From assembly GCA_039090855.1 (NCBI GenBank), contig CM077028.1:65105054-65169053 (forward strand): a stretch of DNA of 64,000 nt, given 5' to 3'. Origin of the DNA: Macrothele yani. Its lineage: Eukaryota; Arthropoda; Arachnida; Araneae; Macrothelidae. The notes beneath the pieces are model-generated. The model was given only the letters and a program-made list of their open reading frames with translations. It was not told the origin of the DNA and did no database searches. Below are positions 43,885 through 54,345 of this stretch, one piece after another. Made by a program: the position numbers and the translations under genes. How positions within the stretch are numbered: position 1 is the first letter of the stretch; every line of letters begins with the position of its first letter.

Positions 43885-44410
43885 GGGGCACAAAGGAAAA
43901 TTGTGTTTTCTGCGTTATTTCTGCTCCCAAAACTCCGATTTGAAAATTCTTCCTGTATCGCATACAAGACCTGATGGAAAATATTTTTCACATAATTTCT
44001 AATGTTTGGTAAAGAATTGTTCGACCACCAGGGGCATAAGGGTTAATTTCTACTTTAGATGTACTGCATTTGTAGCAAAATCTGGGCTGCTGAAAACTCG
44101 ACTAAATTTTTTTTTTCTTGGACCGATATCGCTCATATGGAAAAACCTTTTGAGAATACTTTCTTCCGAAAATAATGCATGGTTTTTCCACCTGGGGACG
44201 TAAAGTCACATCTTATTTTTATCAATATCTCTGTTTCTAACAGTCCTATTTGAAAAATTATTTCTGTGTTGGAGAGCGTTTCCGCTGCGAAATGTTTCTC
44301 GCATAAATTCATGTTTTTCTTAACGCACAAGTCTGCAACCAGAAGGCGTAAGCTCACGATTCCGTTTACAGCAACGTCTGCGGGATCAAAAACCCGATTG
44401 AAAAACTTCT
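43885..44410. repeat. Highly diverged tandem units
   Basis: Blocks of the type CCACCAGGGGCATAAGG (about 44024) and CCACCTGGGGACGTAAAG (about 44189), with weaker relatives near 43893 and 44337, are each followed by TTGAAAA- and AAAATTT-rich text. Spacing is about 130-165 bp. The period is approximate and homology weak. Confidence 0.4.
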
Positions 44411-44459
44411 TTCTTTGGTCAGATGCTACTGTCTTCCATGCCGGTTCCATTGACTTTGA

Positions 44460-45432
44460 ATAGCTTTGATAAATTTAATTCGCGTCAGAACGGATTCAAA
44501 AGACGTGCTCATTACACCCGAAAATTCGGTGTCATCTTTCTTGTCTCAAGTTAGCGCCAAGACTTAAGTGCCTCAGTAATGGTAAACAAACTTTGACAGG
44601 CTTACGCTGTTCGACTATCTAGAGATCTTTGCCGATTAGTTCTGTGAAGGCTGACCGGAGACTACCCAATCACAGAACGCGGCAATGTTTAAAAATTGTT
44701 ATAGAATACATACAGTGAGCAGGCTTGTCTGGTCTTGATGGCAATCCATTTGTACAAATGTAACAGCCTTATGATGAGGCGCACTTCACCCGTATATGAA
44801 GGAACTCCCCTTCAGGGCGCGCGCCTATTTCTCCTCGTATGTTATATGCAGAATGGGTCGAAATCCGCAATTTTGGAACCAAACACATGCGCGCACTCTT
44901 TGATGAGATACGCCAATGACGTTGACTTGATGGAGGAATTCTTTCCGTCCTCCATTGCTTCTGCAAGTATCAGTGTCTCCCAAAAGGAATGGTCACATTT
45001 GTAGATTCTGATATCCGGACAGGATGACCTTGAGTCCCGACTTCTCGCAAGGAATAAGATTTTTTCTTTGTAACCCAGGGGAGCACGCCGGTCACCAAAT
45101 TTCGAGTGCAATTTAAAGTTGTCTACATTCTTCAAACTTAAGCCATCTAACCAGGCCGGCTTTGGAGAGGATTATCCTCCATCACTTTCCAATAGATTAC
45201 ATGCAATCATGCATCAGATAGAAGTACCTTCAACCACATTCTCTCACGGTCAAAATGACCTCTCCGGCCATCACAAAATTTTCCGAACTCTCAGTTCCGG
45301 TTGGCAAGACTTAGTCACATTCAGGGCTTCACACAACTCCACCACCATTTTTGCTTTTCACATTTCCTCTTGTTGCCAGCGATCTGTTTTCTATCGGTTG
45401 TCATTTTAATAGCAGAAGTACAAGCGGAGCAT
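44460..45432. other. Unassigned region
   Basis: Open frames of 89-97 codons exist on both strands near 44735-45135, but neither resembles a protein I know and they overlap each other, so I do not call a gene. Confidence 0.4.

Positions 45433-45433
<1 letters not shown>

Positions 45434-45499
<66 letters not shown>
45434..45499. repeat. (AC)n microsatellite
   Basis: About 33 uninterrupted AC units. Confidence 0.98.
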
Positions 45500-45501
<2 letters not shown>

Positions 45502-45516
45502 TTCAAAATATTGCGT

Positions 45517-45738
45517 GCCGCCCCGGTGGCGCAGTGGTCTAAGGCGTTGGCCTCTGATCATTCGTCCGTAAGGGGTCCGGGTTCGAATCCCGGTGAGGCA
45601 TGGATGTTGTGTTTGTCTTACGGCACTAGCTCTCTCCCTTCCCTGGAACCAGTGACTCTAAATTAGGGACGGGCGACTGCTTATAGCCCATTGAGTTGCT
45701 CACGGTGGTCGTTAAACCTCCAATCAAAAAAAAAAAAA
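45517..45738 (+). mobile_element. SINE-A, full length with target duplication
   Basis: Complete head, B box GGTTCGAATCCCGG, body and A tail. AATATTGCGT precedes it (ending 45516) and follows the A tail (to 45746). It differs little from the copies at 40162 and 53350, so is fairly young. Confidence 0.92.
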
Positions 45739-45946
45739 TATTGCGTTCACCGTCTTAGTGACCCCCGTAAAAATAATCGTGCCATTCCCTTGTGCTGTGC
45801 TTTTGGCTCTCAAAAATCGTCATAACGTCCCGGTAAGCTTTCTCATTTGACAACATTAATAGCTCTCAACATTTGAAAAAATAAGCAGCCAACCCCCTCC
45901 CCCCCTCGGTTGGAGGGCCACTCAGCGTTCTTGATGAATAAGCAAG

Positions 45947-46147
45947 GGCCCTCCCGGTGGCGCAGTGGTCTAAACGATGGCCTCTGATCCTTTGTTCGAA
46001 AGGGCTCCGGGTTCGAATCCCGGTGAGGCATAGATGTTGTGTTTGTCTTAAGGTACTGGCTCTCTCCCTTCCCTGGAACGAGTGACCCGACATTATAAAG
46101 GCTTATAGCCCATTCAGTTGCTCACGGTGGTCGTTAAGCCTCCAATC

Positions 46148-46180
<33 letters not shown>

Positions 46181-46182
46181 GA
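45947..46182 (+). mobile_element. SINE-A copy with long A tail
   Basis: The head is slightly changed (GGCCCTCCCGGTGGCGCAG). Body intact except a deletion around the GGGACGGGCGACTG block. The tail after CCAATCCCAAATT is a run of about 26 A. Confidence 0.9.
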
Positions 46183-46189
46183 AAAGATG

Positions 46190-47845
46190 CGCGAGGTGTC
46201 TTACTCCTGCGTTCCACCCCTACATAGCATAAGCTCCTTTCGGGTTTATTTCCTCTTTTCAAGGGAAAGTCGCGAACCCACAATTTTGTGTACTAAAATT
46301 AATACTGCCCAGCCTCTTTTTAATCAAGGCATCCTCTGCCTGTTGCAATATTGTAATGATTGCTCTTCGTCATATACGCTATCAAAAGCAAACTTCAGTT
46401 TTTCCAACACGCCCTTTGACTTTACAGATGTCATAAAACTGAAAAGCTTGTGTTATTCTTTTGTCTGTACGTCGAATTATGGGAATACACGGTATATCGG
46501 CTTCTAAAAGGCTTTCCGGAAAAAAAATATTTTTTGCATTGGGAAGGTGTAATCACGGCCAAGATTTGCCTTGCCTCTCCCTATAAGAGAATTATTTTGT
46601 AAAGTGAGGTAAATATACATATACTAACCTATAGCCAATCCTAAGACGGTTGTTTTTAAGCTTTAAACAAATATTAATATATGATGTTTTCCGTCCTTTT
46701 TAATTAAAGCAGATTGAAAACAAATCAAATAGACGCCGGCTTTTTTGTAAGAAAATATAGTAAAAACTTATATAGTAAGAACTGGAAATTATATGCTATT
46801 TACTTCCGTTTTTCAAATGACCTCGCGATAAATATTCTGCGCGAAATATTCGTTGTTGTTCAACAATTTTCCTTGTAGTCCAGTTGTTTTCGTGTAAACT
46901 TACCTTAATAACTTTTGCTTTGATTTTTGGCGTTAAATTACTTTTTCTGCGGCGCACTTGTTATTCCGTTCACGGCTTGTTTTAGACTGTCCTACCCGAA
47001 GTTTAGTTTGAAACTTCATACCGAAGCTTTTTCTGAAAAAAATGCGATATCTGGTATTAAAAATCGGAACTACGTAAATTCTGGACAATGTGCTTATAGG
47101 GGCGACATCAGTGCTTTTAGATGTAATCTTGCTCACTTCGACGTCTCAAGATTTCAATTTTTATTGTAGGTAGAGCATTTAGATAGATCGATCTTTTGCA
47201 GCATGTATAATAGCACTAAACTCAGCACTAAACTCGAAAAATTAGTTAAATTAAAAAGTAAAAAAAAAATAAAGCGTACAAATTAGTTTTCGAATTGTGC
47301 TAAATAAAATTAATATACAAACGCAACTTGCCGCGATATTAAGATTTTAATTCGAATTTTGTAGATCTGAAAAACAGAACTCGATTCATTAATAATCCAA
47401 TGTTTTGAAATTAGTACGCGATCACCTAGACATCTGAAAGAGATCTCGTGCTATTATATAGCAGGCAATCATTTTGGCATCGCGAGAGCACACACGAATT
47501 GATCGATAAGTGATGGCGCAACAATGCAGACGTTGGTATGACGTCAAACGTTCCAGAGAGACAGATCTGTGTGTTTATATTGTTAATTCTTTATTATCAT
47601 GATACCATTATTTCTGAGAGTAGATTTCCAAAACTCCTTTCTTTAGTTCCCCATTCCTGTCTGGTGAAAATTTCTTTTACAACATGAGTGCACGTGATAA
47701 ACTAGCCAGCAAATGGCCCGTTCATTTCTAGCAGTTATTGGCAGTGTGCAGTACAAAAGTTTGGATAACAGAAACATTAGAGTTGAAATTTGTATTGCAA
47801 TCCCGACGTCCGAGTGTCCGCTCCAGTTGTGTAGTGGTTTTAGCG
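46190..47845. other. Unassigned AT-rich spacer
   Basis: No ORF over 110 codons, no tandem repeat and no element end that I recognise in about 1.65 kb. Confidence 0.4.
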
Positions 47846-47851
47846 GACTCT

Positions 47852-48440
47852 AGGTGAATTAATCGAAAGCGAATTCGTCGAAAACGAATTAAAAATGGAT
47901 TCTCCAATCCATATTTTAAAAAAGCGGGTTCTCCGTTCGATGAAAACGAATTCATCGAACGGAGAATTCATCGGAAAGCAAATTCTTCGAAAACTAGGGT
48001 TTCAGATGAATTCATCGAAAGCGAATTAATCGAAATCAAATTCATCGAAAGCTAATTTGTCGAAAACAAATTCATCGAAAATGGATTCATGGAACGGAGA
48101 ATTCATCGAAAAGCAAATTCTTCGAAAATGAGGGCTTCAGGTGAATTCGTCAAAAATGAATTAATCAAAAACGAATTCGTTGAAAATGAATTAATCGAAA
48201 ACGAATTCATCGAAAGCGAATTCGTCGGAAAACGAATTCATCGAAAAGGGATTCATCGAAACGAATTCATCGAAAAGAATTCATCGAAAAGGGATTCATC
48301 GAAACGAAGTCATCGAAAAGGGATTGATCGAACTGAGAATCCATCGAAAAGCAAATTGTTCGAAAATAAGCGCTTCAGGAGAATTAATCGAAAACGAATT
48401 CATCGAAAGCGAAATCTCCGAAAAATGCAATATCGTAGGG
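47852..48440 (+). repeat. GAATTC(A/G)TCGAAAA minisatellite, left arm
   Basis: Roughly 12-14 bp units (GAATTCATCGAAAAC and variants with ATTAATCG, CAAATTCTTCG or GGATTCATCG) fill nearly 600 bp. A longer period is visible: GGAGAATTCATCGGAAAGC occurs near 47958 and again as GGAGAATTCATCGAAAAGC near 48096. Confidence 0.9.
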
Positions 48441-48478
48441 TAAACGTTTCTCGAAAACTTTGACTATAAATGGAATAT

Positions 48479-48696
48479 AGTGGTGGTGCAGTGGTCTAAG
48501 CGATGGCTTCTGATCATTCGTCTGAAAGGGGTCCGGGTTCGAATTCCCGGTGAGACATGGTTGTTGTTTTTGCCTTATGGCCTTGGCTCTGTCCTTCCCT
48601 GGAACCAGTGGCCTTAAATTAAGGTCGGGCGACTGCTTATAGCCCACTGAATTGCTCACGGTGGTCGTTAAACTTCCAATCACAAAAAACAAAACA
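48479..48696 (+). mobile_element. SINE-A copy with target duplication
   Basis: AAATGGAATAT flanks the copy (48468-48478 and 48697-48707). The first bases of the head are lost; the B box is changed to GGTTCGAATTCCC. It inserted just after the left minisatellite arm. Confidence 0.9.
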
Positions 48697-48709
48697 AAAT
48701 GGAATATGG

Positions 48710-49260
48710 GTAAGTGGCCACAAAAACGTTTGGGGAACGTATAAAAATTGCATCTTTTATTTCTTCATGTACACTTTCATGTAGGATGACCACAAACCGT
48801 TAGGGAGTCTTACAAGAATAAGGCTTTTGCTTTCATCGTGTCTACTTTCCCCATTGATCACCTCTAAAAATACGGCCTAGGCCGTGGCCTTTCCAACAGT
48901 TTTTATTCCGCCGTGATCATACTTATAAGGTTTGAACACCAAGTCAAGTTATTCAAGTTGCGCTTTTACTTTAACATCAAATATCTAAAATCAGGCCCGT
49001 GATCTTGGCCTTTATGAGAGTTTTTATTCCGTCGTGATCTTATTCATAAGGGTTGGACACCCAGACAGGTTAGTAATATTACGCTTTTTCTTTGGCACTG
49101 ATAATAAATTAATTTGCCTAGGCCTGAGCAGCGTGGGCGTTTTTAACAGATTTTATTTCGTCGTGCTCATATTCATAAGGTTTCGACACAAAGACTAGTA
49201 TTATAACCATTTTGCTTGGGCATTAAATATTAGGCCCTATGCCTTTGCGCACGTCTGAAA
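48710..49260. repeat. Three to four diverged 121-131 bp tandem units
   Basis: GTTTTTATTCCGCCGTGATCA (48898), GTTTTTATTCCGTCGTGATCT (49019) and a TTTTATTTCGTCGTGCTCAT block (about 49151) start equivalent segments, each followed by an ATTCATAAGG..CGACAC block. A fainter first unit may begin near 48780. Confidence 0.7.
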
Positions 49261-49416
49261 CCGAGAATCTGCAATTTTTATACGGCTGCTAAAGTGAGTA
49301 TTTGCACTTGTCAGTTTGCCAAGCTATCCTGTGGCCACTTGTTTTAAACTCTATTTTGACTAATTTCTTTCATTCTTTTTTCCCGAAAAAGTCGTCTTTT
49401 TGGGTAAATTGCTCAT

Positions 49417-49578
49417 TCGATAAATTTGTTTTCGACGAATTCGCGTTCGACGAATTCGCGTTCGACGAATTCGTTATGCATTTGTCGGAAAAATCGTCTT
49501 TCGGTAAATTGTTAGTTCGATAAATTTTCTTTTGATGAGTTCGCGTTCGACGAATCCGTTTTCGATTAATTCGCCTGT
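49417..49578 (-). repeat. Minisatellite, right arm (inverted)
   Basis: TTCGACGAATTCGCG units and relatives are the reverse complement of those at 47852-48440, about ten units. Confidence 0.85.
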
Positions 49579-49587
49579 TCCCATTTG

Positions 49588-49747
49588 AGCGCTGGCTTCT
49601 GACCTTTCGTCCGAATGAGCCCGGGTTCGAGTCCCGTATGAGGCATGGGTGTCGTGGTTTTCTTACGGCACTGCTTCTCTCCCTTTCCTGTAGCCAGTGG
49701 CCCTAAATTAGGAAGACTGCTTATAGTCCGTACTGCTGCTCACGATG
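49588..49747 (+). mobile_element. SINE-A copy, both ends truncated
   Basis: GCGCTGGCTTCTGACCTTTCG to a GCTCACGATGGTTAATAAG-like end. It lacks the first 30 bases of the head and part of the body. Confidence 0.8.
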
Positions 49748-49770
49748 GTTAATAAGCACCCGCTCACTAC

Positions 49771-49998
49771 CTTTTTTTTTTTTATTCGAGGTTTAACGAT
49801 CACCGTGAGCAACAGAGTGGGCTATTAGCAGTCGCCCGTCCCTAATTTAATGCCACTGACTCTAGGGAAGGGAGAGATCCAGGGCCGTAAGACAAACACA
49901 ACATCCGTGCCTCACCGGGATTCGAACCAGGACACAATGGTCATAAGCCAGACGAATGGTCATAATCCTGCGCTTAGACCACTGGCCACCCTGGCGGC
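49771..49998 (-). mobile_element. SINE-A copy, antisense, with target duplication
   Basis: CTCACTAC flanks it (49763-49770 and 49999-50006). The T-run at the left is the A tail. The head contains an internal repeat (GGTCATAAGCCAGACGAAT then GGTCATAATCC). Confidence 0.88.
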
Positions 49999-50009
49999 CT
50001 CACTACTTT

Positions 50010-51910
50010 TAAACAAACTGACCTAGTGATTTCATCATCTAGCTAAGTGTCCAGGTTGAGCCTGGGTTCGAAGTCTACCAATTGATGACTGAGTAGCGAA
50101 TAAGTGTCTCGATATGACGCAACAATCGTACTTCAGGTTTTAATAAATAGCTTTAGTAGGGTGTTACACATCGCTGGCAATATATGACTTGTGCGTTACG
50201 TCCACAGATATCGTATAAGGAACTAGATTGGCTGTCTGTTCTGTTGAGCATGGGCTTGCGCTGTGAGAAGCATGGAGCCACATTGAGCGGGTCAAGATGG
50301 TGGCGGAGCATGGCACGTTACGCAGGATGGTTTGGACTTGGTTATTGTATAAATCATGGTGAAAGCTTCCTCAGATAAAAATATTACGCAGAGAGACGAA
50401 AATATAATTGTTGTTACTTATTTGCCTCTTGCCCAATGCTGAAAACAATACATATATATATATTAAAATTTAAAGCTGGTATTGTATACAAATATAGAAA
50501 ATTATTGGAAAACATTTTTAAGAAGGTAATGCGGCAACGATTTAAAATAATGGAAACGCAAATAATTTATCTAAAATCAATAAGTAGCTGTTAAATCCAG
50601 CAAACTACTGATTTGAACCAGAAAAAAAAACAATGCTTCCACATGCGTTACATAGAAAAGCTGAAATAATGTGAATCTTTTTCCTTGTTGCTATGACCTC
50701 TGTTATTCTGATTTATTTATTATGTTTGCTCAAAAAGTTTTGAATTTCACCAAACATTTTGATATTTCGTCTTGTTATGCACTAAGGAAATTTCAGCTTT
50801 TAACATTTCATATTATTTATTTGGGCAATATAGCAACGAAATGGCGTATTAAATGGAAGCATTCATATTAAATGGAAGCATTCATTAACAAGAAACGTCA
50901 AAATCATATCTCTCAGCAAATTAAAACCAGCGTGATATTTTTTTATATCGCAGATACCGGAATGTCTTCTCTGGAATTTAAGCCCTGGCCGAATCCGAAA
51001 TAATTCAATATTTGCAAGACCCTTGGCATTCTAGTTAGCACTAAGGAATATTACTGTTTTTTACTTAAATTTTATAACTTCCGCCGCTAAATGGGTACTG
51101 ACTGCTTTGAATCTCAATATAAATAGAAAATCACAGTACCAAACTCGTATTCCTTTGACTTAATGCAAAGTAGCCTTGCTTAAATGGATCGTGATGACCC
51201 GCTGAAAATGGCGCCTATACCTTCTCACGCCTCTTGGGCTGGGTGTCCAATCTAGCTTCTTATATATGATATCTGTGGTTACGTCTCATTGTTTTATTGT
51301 CTTCATGAAGGATAGAATAAGCGGAAGGGAAAATAACCTGCATTTCCTACGAAAAGCTCTGAAGCGCACGCTCCTGAGCTGCAGCCGTTTCGGATTACTC
51401 TTCTGACGGTGTCACATTGAATTATTACCTGCCTAGCTATGTAGACTGATAAGCTCTTTTAAAGACTTCTTGCGAAAAAAAAAATATCATTTAAATTTAT
51501 GAATCTACTCTATAACATCGCCATTGATTTCTTTTCTTTTAAAACAATACAAGGCCACGTTTTACCGTGTGTACGACTAAAATCGCTTTAACGTACCACA
51601 CGAAAGTGCATGCTTTTTAAAGTAATGCGTGATGCAATTCACAAAATCTGTAGTGAAAAATAATACACGCTGAATTATTTCATGTGCTCGAGTGAATATT
51701 CTTGAAACACAAACACAATGAAAACATTACCTTAAAAACCACGGGTGTACATAAAAGTTTTTGGAGCGGTCGAGAAAAAATGAAAGTTTTTGAAATCCAC
51801 TAGAACAAAATGAAAGTTAATGAAAAATATGATAAAAAGTTAAACCATTTCTTTCTAATGTAAGTTGATGCATTTTTTTTTCTGATGTAAGTCTCATTTT
51901 AATCAGAAAC
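50010..51910. other. Unassigned AT-rich spacer
   Basis: Longest region without a recognised feature. Short duplication ATTAAATGGAAGCATTCAT(A/T) at about 50849-50884. No convincing coding sequence. Confidence 0.4.
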
Positions 51911-51912
51911 AT

Positions 51913-52080
51913 GTGACATACTACAGAGGTGAAGCACGTGTCAAGACAAGTCTGCAGCGATATACATTCCGTCCGTGTAGTTTAGTTGGGAGAGCAACGT
52001 ACTTCGGAGTGAGGGGGCGTATTCGATCTCCGTCATGGAAAAATTAGTGTTTTTATAAATATAAAAAAAAGAAACACTCT
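51913..52080 (+). mobile_element. SINE-B copy (second subtype)
   Basis: The leader TGACATACTACAGAGGTGAA, TCTGCAGCGATATACATTCC and the tRNA-like body GTCCGTGTAGTTTAGTTGGG..TTCGGAGTGAGG with TTCGATCTCCGTC are in order. This subtype has a different leader from the copies at 31498 and 31903. Confidence 0.7.
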
Positions 52081-52084
52081 CGCG

Positions 52085-52920
52085 GGGGCCAAGGCCCTTT
52101 GGGGACCCCCTTTAAATATGCCCCCGCTTAAAACCGTTGATTCGTGCTAAACGTGGTATTTTACAAAACTTTAACAAAGAGAACACGAGATATACAAAAC
52201 TAAAAAGCGTTCGTAGCACTTAAAAAAATCGGATATAATTGGCGTTAATAGGTCAATTGCTATATACCAGTAATAAACACGATAATTTACAGAATTTTAA
52301 AAACAACAACAGCAAAAAACGGATATTTTACAAAATATTCATAGAACGTTTTTCGGAACGTAGTTTTTGACCGGGAGTTACTGAAAAGATGACAAGTTTC
52401 TGTTTTGTTACGGAAATGTTTAGCTATTCCATCATAAGTTTTCAAACTTGACAATAGAATATTAAATGTATAAGACTCCCTTGTGAAACGTGATTCCACA
52501 CAGTTTTTTTTATCTGTCTTATTGGTGCAGCCTACGGTTGCGCAAGCTGCCATTTTAAGAAGTTTCTTTAGCGCAAAAACAACACAGACAAAAATGAAAA
52601 TCAGAAATAAGAAAAAGCACTAACCTTGAACTACGCTAGTTTTCACTCCCATAACTTAGAATGCACAAAGGAGCAACTGAGGGTTAAGCAACATGGCGGC
52701 CACACAACTATGTAAGCTGGCTTCACCAGTGAGAGCACATGCTCCCTCCTCTTGTTCTATCTTCCTTGGTTGTCTCCTTTAAGCAAGTGACGCCGAAGTG
52801 TTATTAAAGAATTGAGGAACAAAAGAACGATAAGTTCAAATATTAAAGGAAATAAAGGCAAAAGGAGACAGAATATATCGCAGCGCAAGATACACTCGAT
52901 TACAAACAGTTGTAATTGAA
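52085..52920. other. Unassigned spacer
   Basis: It begins with a GC-rich patch (about 52080-52130) that may be the 3' part of the SINE-B copy. A short minus-strand frame (52553-52287) is not recognised. Confidence 0.4.
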
Positions 52921-52924
52921 TAAA

Positions 52925-53110
52925 ATTTGTCAGCTTATATTAAGGAAATACAACGTCTCTTGCAAATATTTGATTTTTTAAGTCGACCAAGGTTTTGCTG
53001 GTCTCTGGCCTAGATTCATCAGGACGCATGTCACGTAAATATTCAAACCGCATATGAAATCACCAGCGGAATTTACACTCATAGGTTTCAGTTTGTTGCT
53101 AGCACGCGTT
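52925..53110 (-). repeat. Penelope-type terminal repeat (minus copy)
   Basis: Read on the minus strand: GTGTAAATTCC, CATATGCGGTTTGAATATTT, a CTGATGA box, AACCTTGGTCGACTT, CAAATATTTGCAAGA and ACGTTGTATTTCCTT. The same blocks occur in order at 54180-54345 and 57020-57190. Confidence 0.8.
52980..53030 (-). ncRNA. Hammerhead ribozyme-like core (minus copy)
   Basis: CTGATGA (53022-53016), a hairpin CTaGG-CCAGAGA-CCAG, then CAAAAC where GAAAC is expected, followed by CCTTGGTC. CC-TT-GG makes the minimal helix III and UC the cleavage dinucleotide. The changed GAAA box suggests this copy is weak or dead. Confidence 0.5.
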
Positions 53111-53164
53111 TGATAGAAATAATGTGGATGCAAATTAGTGTTAATAAATTGATAAAAATTCTAA

Positions 53165-53336
53165 TTTATATATATATAAATATGGAAAGCTTCCAAAATA
53201 TCAAGGTTCGTGGTTAAATCTGGAATGTCGATTAGTTTTGCTTCTTCAAAGAGAAATTTATGGTCATTTTCTTAACAGTGTTTAGCCTGAATGCAGGTCT
53301 TGTGCTGCTTCAATCGAAAACGCAAGGCTCTGTCCT
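53165..53336 (-). pseudogene. Penelope-like GIY-YIG endonuclease C-terminal remnant
   Basis: Minus-strand translation contains END HKFLFEEAKLIDIPD as one block, then LTTNLDILEAFHIY. This matches the end of the endonuclease-linked C-terminus of Penelope-like proteins as I know it (a HxFxFxEAKLI-type block, then a L.I.EA..I block). A stop codon precedes it. The catalytic GIY and YIG motifs themselves are not present. Confidence 0.65.
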
Positions 53337-53349
53337 ATATATGAAACTC

Positions 53350-53557
53350 GCCGCCCCGGTGGCGCAGTGGTCTAAGCGATGGCCTCTGATCATTCGTCCG
53401 AAAGGGGTCCGGGTTCGAATCCCGGTGAGGCATGGATGTTGTGTTTGTCTTACGGCACTGGCTCTCTCCCTTCCCTGGAACCAGTGACCCTAAATTAGGG
53501 ACGGGCGACTGCTTATAGCCCATTGAGTTGCTCACGGTGGTCGTTAAACCTTCAATC

Positions 53558-53583
<26 letters not shown>
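53350..53583 (+). mobile_element. SINE-A, full length with 13-bp target duplication
   Basis: ATATATGAAACTC flanks it exactly (53337-53349 and 53584-53596). The head, body and a 28-base A tail are complete, so this is among the youngest copies here. It interrupts the Penelope-like body. Confidence 0.94.
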
Positions 53584-53588
<5 letters not shown>

Positions 53589-53619
53589 TGAAACTCCACA
53601 TTCTCATGGGTTATGATAA

Positions 53620-54100
53620 ATTCCCCGAGCGGTTTTACCTTCAACATAGTCATCTGATCCAAAAAAGTTAATTTTGTACATGGGTTTAATAACCCCTTTA
53701 AAATTAAACGTTTTGAGAATTTTTGAAATTTTGAAATGGAACAATGGCGAAATTCTCTCGTAATGGGCGCGTCACAGGAGTTAAAGTGGAGATAAACGTC
53801 GGTTTCCGGAATTTTGTTAGAGCCTTGCCTATAATAAAAGGGTTGTATCCTCCCTGTGCCGCAACACAATTCAGTCAATTCCTTTTTTCAAACCGCCTTC
53901 ATCCGAACATAGTTGTATCGCGCGATATACGTAACTGTAAATGGCGCTGCGTTTTTGTTGCCAAAAGCGCTTCGACTTGGCATATGGAGGCGAAAAACAA
54001 GCGAAACGCATCCGATAAATTGTAGTTACGAGAGATCCGTTTATGCGGGTAACCAGGACGTCAAGGAATGGTAGGCATCCTTTGTTTTCAGTCGCGTAGC
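53620..54100 (-). pseudogene. Penelope-like reverse transcriptase remnant
   Basis: Minus strand, near 54100-54040: FSYATENKGCLPFLDVLVTR, the typical block before the thumb of Penelope-like reverse transcriptases, followed by INGSLVTTIYR. After about 140 bp of other sequence the next expected block, KIPETDVYLHFNSCD, is found near 53815-53770. The catalytic YADD region upstream is lost. Stops and the interruption make it a pseudogene. Confidence 0.75.
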
Positions 54101-54176
54101 TGAATTAAATGTGAGGATCAATCACATTTCAATTCAGCACCGGTGTTACACTCACGGGTTTTAGAAGTAACTAACT
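53905..54176. repeat. Direct repeat A (first copy)
   Basis: About 265 bp, from TTGTATCGCGCGATATACGT to TTACACTCACGG.TTTTAGAAG, recurs at 55551-55813 with roughly 90 percent identity. It contains the reverse-transcriptase remnant and a short palindrome TGAATT.AATGTGA/TCACATTTCAATTCA (about 54102-54137) where the two Penelope orientations meet. Confidence 0.85.
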
Positions 54177-54179
54177 AAG

Positions 54180-54345
54180 TGCAAACACCGTTGATGATGA
54201 CATATGTGTTTTGAATATTTACCTGAATTTCGTGCTGATGAAGCTAGGCCTCATCAGGACGAATGCTACGTATAAGCTCGGCGAAACCTTGGTCGACTTG
54301 AAAAATAAAATATTTGGAAAAAACGTTGTATTTACTTGATATACG
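54180..54345 (+). repeat. Penelope-type terminal repeat (plus copy)
   Basis: GTTGATGATGACATATG, GAATATTTACCTG, CTGATGA, GAAACCTTGGTCGACTTG, AAATAAAATATTTGG and AACGTTGTATTTACTT in order. It matches 57020-57190 closely in the same orientation and 52925-53110 inverted. Confidence 0.85.
54230..54300 (+). ncRNA. Hammerhead ribozyme-like core (plus copy)
   Basis: CTGATGA (54235-54241) and GAAAC (54283-54287) are both intact and followed by CCTTGGTC (54287-54294), which gives a two-pair helix III and UC cleavage site as in known type I hammerheads of mobile elements. The segment that should form helix II is longer than usual (about 40 nt) and I see no good helix, so activity is doubtful. Confidence 0.5.

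Larger units (their letters stand above)
47850..49578. mobile_element. Possible element with minisatellite inverted ends
   Basis: The left end (from about 47852, GGTGAATTAATCGAAAGCG) and the right end (read inverted from about 49578, GGCGAATTAATCGAAAACG) match. Both continue into arrays of GAATTC.TCGAAAA units, long on the left and short on the right, in opposite orientation. The interior has 125-bp tandem units and a SINE-A insertion but no transposase. I know no named family with this layout; it may be a fold-back type DNA transposon. Confidence 0.5.
52925..54345 (-). mobile_element. Penelope-like element copy 1, with inverted terminal repeats
   Basis: Minus-strand order: reverse-transcriptase remnant (54100-53620), endonuclease remnant (53300-53165), terminal repeat with hammerhead-like core (53110-52925). 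On the other side an inverted copy of the same terminal repeat lies on the plus strand (54130-54345). Terminal repeats in opposite orientation around a 5'-truncated body are a known habit of Penelope-like elements. A SINE-A interrupts the body. Confidence 0.75.

Noticed and set aside
44735..45135. Overlapping 89- and 97-codon ORFs as a possible host gene
   Set aside because: They are mutually antisense, resemble nothing known to me and show no splice or repeat context that would choose one.
45321..45666. ORFs over the (AC)n tract and SINE
   Set aside because: They are microsatellite and SINE translations.
48089..48463. 124-codon ORF rich in ENEFIE repeats
   Set aside because: It is a translation of the GAATTC.TCGAAA minisatellite.
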